From Bacteroidota bacterium (GTDB taxonomy: Bacteria > Bacteroidota > Ignavibacteria > Kapaibacteriales > UBA2268), in the NCBI GenBank assembly GCA_021780815.1, contig JAJXYC010000008.1:22249-86248 (forward strand): a stretch of 64,000 nt of DNA, read 5' to 3'. The notes below the pieces were generated by a model. That model saw only the letters and a program-made list of their open reading frames with translations, did not search any database and was not told the origin of the DNA. Numbering within the stretch: the first letter of the stretch is position 1; every line of letters begins with the position of its first letter. The position numbers and the translations under genes were made by a program. This document shows, one piece after another, positions 1 to 6,832 of the stretch.

Positions 1-64
1 TATGTTAATTTTGTAAAAAATAATATTTCGTAAGTTAATATAATTAAAAAGCAAAATCAGTAAT

Positions 65-829
65 ATGGATAATCTTATTAAAACTGTAATTGTTGATGAT
101 AATATCGATGTCATAAATTCAATTAAAGATTTAGTTACATTTTTTAATTTAGAATTAGATATTCTCGGCACAGCCAACGATGTGGAAAGTGGGAAAAAGT
201 TAGTAAAAAAATATAAGCCCAAATTACTTTTTTTAGATATAGAAATGCCTGATGGTAATGGGTTTAATTTAGTTGATGAATTAGAATATATTCCTGCAAT
301 TGTCTTTATTACAGGGCATCCCCAGTATGCTTTACAAGCATTTGATTATCCTGCTTTTCATTTCTTAGTTAAACCTATTAGTATCTATAATTTAAGAGAC
401 GCAATCCAAAAATATCATGATTTTCAAGAGCAATTTTCTAAAAAATCTTCAAATATTGAAAATTCTGTTCAAAATATTCCTGCAAACAAAATAGCAATTC
501 CTCAAAATGATGGAATTAAAATTTACGATATTCATTCCATTGTTAGATTAGAAGGCGATGGAAATTATACTAATATTATTTTTACAAATGGCTCAAAATT
601 ATTAATCAGTCGCACGCTTTCTGCAATTGAAAATATCTTACCTCCCGAACAGTTCTTACGTATTCATAAAAGTCATATAGTAAATTTGCACCATATAAAA
701 TCATTACCCAAAGGTGGCAAATCGCTTTTTGTTGAAATGGACGATGATATGATGATTGGCGTAGCAAAAGAAAGAAAAGAAATTGTTCTTGAAACATTAA
801 AAAATTTTACTTTGTTTCTGAAATTTTAA
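65..829 (+). CDS. LytTR-family response regulator
   Basis: Two-component response regulator of the LytR/AlgR type that would bind DNA after phosphorylation by a partner kinase. The receiver domain covers about residues 1-120, with the acidic pair D11/D12, the phospho-acceptor D58 in 'LFLDIEMP' and the conserved Lys near 103 in 'LVKPI'. The LytTR DNA-binding domain covers about 145-250 and includes 'IVRLEGDGNYTNI' and 'FLRIHKSHIVNL'. In Bacteroidota the cognate kinase is usually next door, but nothing upstream is visible and the next gene is not a kinase. A TAATTTTG at 6-13 is a good -7 element; any -33 element lies outside the window. Family assignment is firm, target genes unknown. Confidence 0.93.
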   Translation: MDNLIKTVIVDDNIDVINSIKDLVTFFNLELDILGTANDVESGKKLVKKYKPKLLFLDIEMPDGNGFNLVDELEYIPAIVFITGHPQYALQAFDYPAFHFLVKPISIYNLRDAIQKYHDFQEQFSKKSSNIENSVQNIPANKIAIPQNDGIKIYDIHSIVRLEGDGNYTNIIFTNGSKLLISRTLSAIENILPPEQFLRIHKSHIVNLHHIKSLPKGGKSLFVEMDDDMMIGVAKERKEIVLETLKNFTLFLKF

Positions 830-962
830 AATTATTAGATTATGAAAGATTATTCACAATCCATTCAATAAATAATGTTATGCTTACAATAAGTAAACTA
901 TACCATTAGATAAATCTACTAAAATTAATACTTTGAATTTCTTTAAGTTCACATTATCAAAA

Positions 963-1445
963 ATGTTGGAATTAAAAATGTTTATAAAAAATGATACAAT
1001 TGAAGAAAGAGAACAAATGATATATGACTTATTAAATTCAGAGCCATTTCTTGCGTTTTCAATTGCTTTTACTCACTTTGAGTGGTCGTTAAAAAGAACT
1101 ATATTGAGTTTATCTAAAACACCAAGCATAGTTGTAAAAAAGAAACTTGAAGAATCGCTGACAATTAATAATTATCGAACTTTGTGGTCTAAAGAAATTA
1201 AAGGAAAGTTAGGATTACGAGTTTTAGCAAAACAATTTTCTGATTGGAACAATATTGTAGAATCTTTTAAAATGCGGGATAGACTATTTGAAAATTCAAA
1301 ATCTATTAATACCAATAAATTGAAAAATCTGACAAAATCTTTAATAAATTCCGCTCGTGAGCTTAATACCTTGTGTTTACAATTTGATATAAATATATAT
1401 ATAAAAGTTCAAATTAGGCAAAATCGTTTCTTGAAAGTTATTTAA
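963..1445 (+). CDS. Small helical protein of unknown function, possibly HEPN-like
   Basis: About 160 residues, basic and predicted mostly helical, with no signal peptide or membrane segment. I chose the ATG at 963; a TTG at 933 and an ATG at 978 are in frame. I do not recognise the family with confidence. The layout of a helix with 'FTHFEWSLKRTIL' followed by 'FKMRDRLFEN' recalls HEPN domains, where a late helix carries R-x(4-6)-H ('RN.LVHG'). Here the His position would be Asn, so any HEPN RNase activity would be lost. It stands alone between the LytTR gene and a terminator. Treat the HEPN link as a hint only. Confidence 0.5.
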   Translation: MLELKMFIKNDTIEEREQMIYDLLNSEPFLAFSIAFTHFEWSLKRTILSLSKTPSIVVKKKLEESLTINNYRTLWSKEIKGKLGLRVLAKQFSDWNNIVESFKMRDRLFENSKSINTNKLKNLTKSLINSARELNTLCLQFDINIYIKVQIRQNRFLKVI

Positions 1446-1525
1446 ACACTATATTTGTAACTTTTTATAGTTTATAGTAAAATATTCCTTTCAGATAATA
1501 AAATATTTAGTAGAATTATAAAAAC

Positions 1526-1558
1526 AAAAGAGGTTATCTTTGATAGATAACCTCTTTT
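1526..1558. terminator. Bidirectional terminator between the unknown gene and rplS
   Basis: Perfect 13-bp inverted repeat: arm 1526-1538 (AAAAGAGGTTATC) and arm 1546-1558, with a 7-nt loop. The arms begin and end with A and T runs, so T-rich RNA follows the stem on either strand (AATTTTTTT on +, GTTTTTAT on -). It sits 27 bp past the rplS stop and about 80 bp past the + strand gene, so it can serve both convergent genes. Confidence 0.8.
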
Positions 1559-1585
1559 AAAATTAATTTTTTTGAATAAAAAATA

Positions 1586-1963
1586 TTATCTGAGCTTTTG
1601 TCTAATTTTCTTTTCACTCATACCACGCAAATAATATAATTTTGCACGGCGAACATTAGATTTAGAAACAAGTTCGATATTTTGAATAATTGGAGAGAAA
1701 ACAGGAAAAATACGCTCAACGCCGACACCATTCGATATTTTTCTAATAGTAAAAGTTTTATTAACTCCCCCACCGTGCATAGCAATAACAATACCTTTAA
1801 AGTATTGAATTCTCTCTTTTTCGCCTTCAACTACTCTAACAGCAACGTTCAAAGTATCGCCAGGTGCAAAATCAGGAATTTTCACATAACTTTCGTCTTT
1901 TTCTTTCCTTAACTTTTCAACCTGCTCAATAGTTTTTTCTTCTATAAATTTTTCATAATTCAT
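1586..1963 (-). CDS. rplS: 50S ribosomal protein L19
   Basis: L19 sits at the 30S/50S interface near the aminoacyl-tRNA site. The 125-residue length is normal. Family-typical blocks are '[19 protein letters not shown]', '[11 protein letters not shown]', '[19 protein letters not shown]' and the C-terminal '[10 protein letters not shown]'. It is not linked to trmD, rimM or rpsP here; it is a single-gene unit with its own promoter (1987-2017) and terminator (1526-1558). The start at 1963 follows the promoter by a short leader. Confidence 0.98.
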   Translation of the reverse strand: MNYEKFIEEKTIEQVEKLRKEKDESYVKIPDFAPGDTLNVAVRVVEGEKERIQYFKGIVIAMHGGGVNKTFTIRKISNGVGVERIFPVFSPIIQNIELVSKSNVRRAKLYYLRGMSEKKIRQKLR

Positions 1964-1986
1964 ATCTTCACCAAAGAAATAGAATA

Positions 1987-2017
1987 CAAAATTACGATAT
2001 TTTAAACAAATAACAAA
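1987..2017 (-). promoter_or_regulatory. Bacteroidota-type promoter for rplS
   Basis: Read on the minus strand: TTTG (2017-2014), a 19-nt spacer, then TAATTTTG (1994-1987). This matches the Bacteroidota housekeeping consensus TTTG-N(about 19)-TAnnTTTG exactly. Transcription would start near 1980, leaving a leader under 20 nt before the rplS ATG at 1963. The same arrangement with the same spacer precedes the tRNA-Ser gene. Confidence 0.65.
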
Positions 2018-2029
2018 ATATTTTTAAAA

Positions 2030-3421
2030 TTATTTTTGAACAATAACAATTTCAGTTCTTCTATTTAATTGCCGTCCGAATAATGTAGCATTACTTGCAA
2101 TAGGTTTACTTTTCCCAAAACCTACCGTTTGTATTCTATTCTCATCAATTCCTTTTTTGACTAAATATTCTTTAACCGCAATAGCTCGTTTTTCAGAAAG
2201 CATTTGATTAGCTTTAATATCGCCCACTGCATCAGTATGACCTTCAATAACAATTTTAATATTAGGCTTAGATTGCATAAATTCTGCAAGTATATTTAAT
2301 TCTTCAACGTTATCGGGTAAAGAAAAACTCGCAACGTCAAAAAGGAGATGTTCAAGAATTAATTTTCTTCCAAGTTCAACAATAGGAATAGTCTTTTTAA
2401 ACAATTTCTTTTGTTTAACATCATAGTAACCAATTTCTATTGAATCAGGGATTTCAGATTTATTAGATAAATAAGTAACATAGTATAAATTCGTAAGTTG
2501 ATTGGAAAAATTATCAAGGACAGTAGAAAATGGATAGTCTAAATCGAACCAATTACCACGAGTAGATTTTGCAATTGTCTCATACTGTGTTAATTTCTCA
2601 GGGACAATAGCAAAAAGCCGCATCTGATGCTTTTGCATTAATTGAATAATGCTATTTATATCTTGGTTTGTTGTCCCATCCCCTTGTTCGCCTTTTTGAT
2701 GAAAAGGAGCATCTGTAATTAAAATAATTACTTTGCTTGCTTCTTTACGGTAATTTAACTTGGAAGCTGAAACTAATGCTTCAAGAGCATTTTCCTTTTC
2801 ATCTCCTCCACCATAAGCTTTAACGGTAGAAATCCAATCTAAAAAATCATAAACGTTGTTGGTTGGTTGATAAACTTTTTCAACTTCATCCGAAAACAAG
2901 ATTAAGCCAATACGATAATCTATACCACGCTTTACAAGTCTTTGTGTAAAACTAATTACATTATTTTTTACTGCATCAATATTAGGTTGCATTGAACCTG
3001 TTTTATCAACAACAAAGACAAAATCAACAGCAACTTTTTCAGCCGCTGGAATTTTTTCAACAGAAATGATTTTCTTCCTTTCACCGTTTTCAAAGATATA
3101 AACATTATCAGGACTTAAAGAATCAATTGGTTCGCCAAGCTTATTCATCGCTTCAACTAAAATTTTAATAGTAGGAAATTTGCTAATATCAACACTTTGA
3201 ATTGTTAAATCAACTTCTTTTTTTGCCGCTTCAAGTTTCGCTTTATTCAAAATATCAAACTCAAGATTTGGATTTTGGTTTTGGTTTGGATTTTGATTAG
3301 GATTTTGATTTGAATTCTGGGCTACTAAACTAATTGTTCCCCCCGTAAGAACAAAAGCTATCATCGCAAGAATTGAATAATTAATAATTTTATAAATATT
3401 CAATTTTATTATTTTGTACAT
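2030..3421 (-). CDS. VWA domain plus OmpA-type peptidoglycan-binding protein
   Basis: Envelope protein of 463 residues. An N-terminal hydrophobic signal segment is followed by a low-complexity NQNP repeat linker (residues about 36-50). A von Willebrand A domain follows (about 125-320) with a MIDAS-like 'DKTGSM' and 'ILITDAP'. The C-terminal OmpA/MotB domain (about 360-460) has the diaminopimelate-binding pattern 'GHTDAVGD', 'LSEKRA', 'RIQTVGFG' and 'NRRTEIV'. The OmpA domain should anchor it to peptidoglycan while the VWA domain binds a partner through a metal ion. It is last in a run with two related outer-membrane proteins and a GldM-like protein, separated from the gene before it by a hairpin. 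Domains are firm, the role is inference. Confidence 0.88.
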   Translation of the reverse strand: MYKIIKLNIYKIINYSILAMIAFVLTGGTISLVAQNSNQNPNQNPNQNQNPNLEFDILNKAKLEAAKKEVDLTIQSVDISKFPTIKILVEAMNKLGEPIDSLSPDNVYIFENGERKKIISVEKIPAAEKVAVDFVFVVDKTGSMQPNIDAVKNNVISFTQRLVKRGIDYRIGLILFSDEVEKVYQPTNNVYDFLDWISTVKAYGGGDEKENALEALVSASKLNYRKEASKVIILITDAPFHQKGEQGDGTTNQDINSIIQLMQKHQMRLFAIVPEKLTQYETIAKSTRGNWFDLDYPFSTVLDNFSNQLTNLYYVTYLSNKSEIPDSIEIGYYDVKQKKLFKKTIPIVELGRKLILEHLLFDVASFSLPDNVEELNILAEFMQSKPNIKIVIEGHTDAVGDIKANQMLSEKRAIAVKEYLVKKGIDENRIQTVGFGKSKPIASNATLFGRQLNRRTEIVIVQK

Positions 3422-3446
3422 ATTTACAACTCTTTAAAATAGGAAA

Positions 3447-3478
3447 CCTCCATCTTGTTTTTAATTGTCAGATGGAGG
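3447..3478 (-). promoter_or_regulatory. Intercistronic hairpin before the VWA-OmpA gene
   Basis: Perfect 9-bp inverted repeat: CCTCCATCT (3447-3455) and AGATGGAGG (3470-3478), with a 14-nt loop. It lies 19 bp past the stop of the outer-membrane protein gene and 25 bp before the VWA-OmpA start. Only a short TTTCC tract follows on the minus strand, so it is a weak terminator, an attenuator or an mRNA-stabilising hairpin. A second hairpin lies between the two genes upstream. Confidence 0.55.
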
Positions 3479-3497
3479 CGAATTTCATAAAAATAAT

Positions 3498-4955
3498 TTA
3501 TATAGTTAATCTTAAAAGTGGCGATATCATAAAGAAATTCTGAATTTCGTATGGTCTCGCAACTCTTAATGGTGTAGAATATTTAGCTTCTAAATATAAC
3601 CAGTTACCAAGCAAAGGTAACCAAACGTCCCCCATAATAGTTTGATTAGAATATTGCAAGCTAGCACCAAATGGATAAACAGCTTGATTTCTATATTCAA
3701 CTTTAGCATAAATCCAGTCACCAAATTCAGATGGTTTATAAGTTGTTAATCCATCTACACCTGGGTCAAGTGAATAAATAGTTACGCCACCTTCACCAGG
3801 CCTTTTTGTTAATCCCATTTCAGTAACTTCGCTATAATTTAAACCAAGGTCAAATCTTAAATAGTTTTCAGGATTTTTGGGGTTTAACCACCAATTATAG
3901 AAAAATGACAGAACGCCGCTTGCACGTAGAACTGGAGCAATTGAATCTACTCTACCATTATCAATTATTCTATCACCGGCTGGAATAAAACCATAAGTAT
4001 TTTGGTCTATATCATAGCTAGTAATTGATTTCATAGGTAATTCTGCCCGCAAAGACACACCTGCTTCTGGTTTAAACGGCATATTAACATCAATACCTAC
4101 TACCATTTTACCATCATTAGCATTATTAAGAATTCTTTTTGGTATCCAACTTAATAAACTGCTTGGATTGATACCAGTTTGAACACGATAGCTACCGCCT
4201 AAATAAGCATTAATTAAATAAGGGATTGCACGACTTGTTCTTGAATCGTTATTCACATAAAGAGGTCTTTGAATAACAATTTTTGCAGCACCAGGATACC
4301 AGAATGGATAACCAATTTCATCATTACCCATAATTGAGCGTATCCAGAAACCTGTTTCACCAATTTTTAATGATTGTTCAAATAAAGAAAGCGTAAAAGC
4401 TTGTGAAACATTTGTTGGTTGTAAGAAATTAACAATAGTTTCAGCTTGACTTTGTGTTAATGGTACTTCGGTAGGAATTTCTTGAAAACAGTAATCTCTT
4501 TTTGCAGGAGTTTGTTGTTCTCCACGTTTAGAACCCGAATAGACCATATCACCTGATAGAAAGCCAAGTAAAATTGAACCCATATTAGACTCAATTTGCA
4601 CAGCATTCATACTTGCTTCACCACAGTTAATAACAAGAATTTGGAAAGGGTCTTCATCAAATTCTTTTGGGGCAGCCATAATTTCAATATTTTGTTGGTC
4701 TAAAATTTTTGGGTCATAATTATAATATAAAAAAGATTGATAGATTTGAACTTGCAAATCTGGTTCGCAAAGTTTCCATCTCGGAAAGTATTTCCTAATA
4801 TTTGGGTCTATAGTAGTCAAAGAATCAAGGACTGCTTGCTTATCCAGAGCAGGCGTTGGAGTAGGATTTGTCGTTGGTGTTTGAGCTTTCAAATCTCCAA
4901 GCACTATAACTAACAAAGTTATTACAATAATCGTTATTCGTTTTAAAATTTTCAT
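3498..4955 (-). CDS. Secreted outer-membrane protein, related to its upstream neighbour
   Basis: 485 residues with a signal peptide ('ITLLVIVLGDLKAQ') followed by a short Thr-Pro linker. I do not recognise a named family. The C-terminal half alternates polar and aromatic residues like beta strands and ends in 'FFMISPLLRLTI', which suits a barrel-type outer-membrane protein. The last ~75 residues align by eye with the end of the neighbouring 578-residue protein: both have 'PFGxxLQY', then 'D(V/L)WL', then 'Y L (E/R)', and finish with a Pro-x-x-Arg hydrophobic strand. The two are therefore probably tandem paralogues. The start at 4955 is only 23 bp from the upstream stop, so they are co-transcribed. 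Confidence 0.7.
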   Translation of the reverse strand: MKILKRITIIVITLLVIVLGDLKAQTPTTNPTPTPALDKQAVLDSLTTIDPNIRKYFPRWKLCEPDLQVQIYQSFLYYNYDPKILDQQNIEIMAAPKEFDEDPFQILVINCGEASMNAVQIESNMGSILLGFLSGDMVYSGSKRGEQQTPAKRDYCFQEIPTEVPLTQSQAETIVNFLQPTNVSQAFTLSLFEQSLKIGETGFWIRSIMGNDEIGYPFWYPGAAKIVIQRPLYVNNDSRTSRAIPYLINAYLGGSYRVQTGINPSSLLSWIPKRILNNANDGKMVVGIDVNMPFKPEAGVSLRAELPMKSITSYDIDQNTYGFIPAGDRIIDNGRVDSIAPVLRASGVLSFFYNWWLNPKNPENYLRFDLGLNYSEVTEMGLTKRPGEGGVTIYSLDPGVDGLTTYKPSEFGDWIYAKVEYRNQAVYPFGASLQYSNQTIMGDVWLPLLGNWLYLEAKYSTPLRVARPYEIQNFFMISPLLRLTI

Positions 4956-4978
4956 CTTATACCTATCAGCTTAATTAA

Positions 4979-6715
4979 TTAAAAAGTTAGAATAAATCTT
5001 GCCATTGGGATAAAAACACTTTCATTTTCCCAAGCTTTTGGAGAATCAGCAAAAGCTTTAAAGTAGCTTTTTGCATCTAATCTTAAATAAGCTTTATTCG
5101 TTACAAGTGGAATTTGAAGCCATAAATCAGCATAAAGTGCTTCATCGAAGTATTGCAAAGTGCCACCAAATGGAGTTGATAATGATTTTGCCATAAAATC
5201 AATTTTACCCATTATTCCACCTGATGTTGTTGTTGTATATTTCTTGTATAAAAGTTCAGGCATTCTTGTGGTTGGATCTTCAACAACACTATAGTGCCAC
5301 TGCTCAACAGAAAATACTGCACCACCTAAACCAAATCGCATTATATAATCTTCATCTATTGATATTCCAAAAGTGTAAATTAAAGTTGCATTTCCTCTCA
5401 CTAAATAATCATTATCACCGGCTGTATAGACATATTGATCTGGGTCTGTGTTTCTATTTTTATAATCTGCTGGATGCGCATCACCAAAGACATAACCACC
5501 ACTAACATGGAAGATACCACTGGCTGGCATAAGCAATATAGGAAAATCAAGTGATGTTGAAATGCCAACTCCTCCATAAGTTAGTTTTCGTTGCACTGAA
5601 AAGGCATCTTGTGAGAGCGAAGCCCACCCTGATGTAGGAAGAATTAATCCTAATTTTGTTCCTTGCCATAATGCACTTAAAGTCATTCTTTCGCTCCAAA
5701 GTGATGGATAAGAAATATCTTCTATTCCATATTTTAATTCAAATCCATATTTAGGCAAAGATGAATTAGTTATAGTACTTACTGTATCAGATGTGCCATC
5801 TTCATAATTATTAATTTGCATCGCATATTTTGACCAGCGGATTAAATCTGGACTTATTATTACTTCATTAGTAACATAATCCATTTTATTAGGTTGACCC
5901 TCTGTAACTTGTAAAAATTTTTCAACATCTTGTGAAGTTACTTCATATTTGTTTTTTACTAATGAATTTGAAACTCCATATCGTTTAGGAGCAAAACGCA
6001 AAAATGTCCCAATTCCTTGTGATTCTAATGTTTTATTTTCTACATTGCCTTGTCTGAAAGCATTCAACACTAAATCGTACATATTGTTTGCACGAAAATC
6101 AGAAGCATTTATTTCAAAGCTTTTCAATTCAGGATATGTGTAGACATTAGTTGGAGTTGGATTATCAATATTCTTTTGCAATTGGTCATTATCTTCGGTC
6201 GATACAATTAAAGCAATAATTGTATTAGGTTCAATTTGGTCTGATGACATTCTGGTTGTAATAGCATAAGCTGTTCTCAATTGTTTTACTGGTCCAGAAG
6301 TTTTTTTAGAATAGTAATTGTAAATACATTCAATGTCAGGTGGAATAACCATACCACGGCTTAACATTTCACGTCTTAATTGAGCAATTGACATACCTTC
6401 TTTTGTAGCGTTATCTACAAAATTAAGTATAGTTTTATCGCCTTTTTTTACACAATCATCAACTACTGCACCACCTTGGTCATCGCTATTTGTGTTATCT
6501 TGCGATTCTTTTGCTTTTATAGCATTCCTGATATCTTTTATATCTTTAATTTTATAAATAGATATTTCAGAAAAACGATAATTCTTAAATTTGGAAAGTA
6601 TGCTTTCCAAACGAACTCTGAAACCTTCGTCTCCTCCTTGAGCAAATATATGTAATGAGCTAACAAAGAATACAACAATTAAGCTCGTTACAACTATCAA
6701 AGTTTTTTTATTCAT
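4979..6715 (-). CDS. Secreted outer-membrane protein, first of a paralogous pair
   Basis: 578 residues from the ATG at 6715. That start is preferred because it gives a clean signal peptide ('MNKKTLIVVTSLIVVFFVSS', cleaved near 'FAQ') and has AGGTAA upstream; the frame stays open to 6790 but would then run through a perfect hairpin. An N-terminal soluble region (about 30-280) precedes a strand-rich, barrel-like region (about 290-578) ending 'PMARFILTF'. The C-terminus resembles that of the next gene. No named family recognised. It sits second in the run that starts with the GldM-like gene, so a shared role in an envelope complex is inferred. Confidence 0.7.
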   Translation of the reverse strand: MNKKTLIVVTSLIVVFFVSSLHIFAQGGDEGFRVRLESILSKFKNYRFSEISIYKIKDIKDIRNAIKAKESQDNTNSDDQGGAVVDDCVKKGDKTILNFVDNATKEGMSIAQLRREMLSRGMVIPPDIECIYNYYSKKTSGPVKQLRTAYAITTRMSSDQIEPNTIIALIVSTEDNDQLQKNIDNPTPTNVYTYPELKSFEINASDFRANNMYDLVLNAFRQGNVENKTLESQGIGTFLRFAPKRYGVSNSLVKNKYEVTSQDVEKFLQVTEGQPNKMDYVTNEVIISPDLIRWSKYAMQINNYEDGTSDTVSTITNSSLPKYGFELKYGIEDISYPSLWSERMTLSALWQGTKLGLILPTSGWASLSQDAFSVQRKLTYGGVGISTSLDFPILLMPASGIFHVSGGYVFGDAHPADYKNRNTDPDQYVYTAGDNDYLVRGNATLIYTFGISIDEDYIMRFGLGGAVFSVEQWHYSVVEDPTTRMPELLYKKYTTTTSGGIMGKIDFMAKSLSTPFGGTLQYFDEALYADLWLQIPLVTNKAYLRLDAKSYFKAFADSPKAWENESVFIPMARFILTF

Positions 6716-6747
6716 ATGTTTTACCTTTTTTTTCTCTTCTTTTTTCC

Positions 6748-6775
6748 CAATGCCTGAGTTTGAACTCAGGCATTG
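6748..6775 (-). promoter_or_regulatory. Perfect intercistronic hairpin after the GldM-like gene
   Basis: Inverted repeat CAATGCCTGAGTT (6748-6760) and its exact complement (6763-6775), 13 bp with 2 nt between. It lies between the GldM-like stop (6833) and the next start (6715). On the minus strand it is followed by GGAAAAAAGAAG, not by T residues, so it is not a classic terminator. An mRNA end-protecting or processing hairpin that sets the ratio of the two products is more likely. Confidence 0.6.
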
Positions 6776-6832
6776 AATATAGTTAATCAATAATTATATT
6801 TTAAATTTCATTATCAAAAATGATACCTAAAA

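Noticed and set aside
5224-5505. 93-residue plus-strand frame inside the outer-membrane protein gene
   Set aside because: Antisense shadow with His/Leu-rich composition and no start context.
6716-6790. Longer N-terminus for the 578-residue outer-membrane protein
   Set aside because: It would translate through a perfect 13-bp hairpin and hide the signal peptide; the ATG at 6715 has an SD and gives a clean signal.
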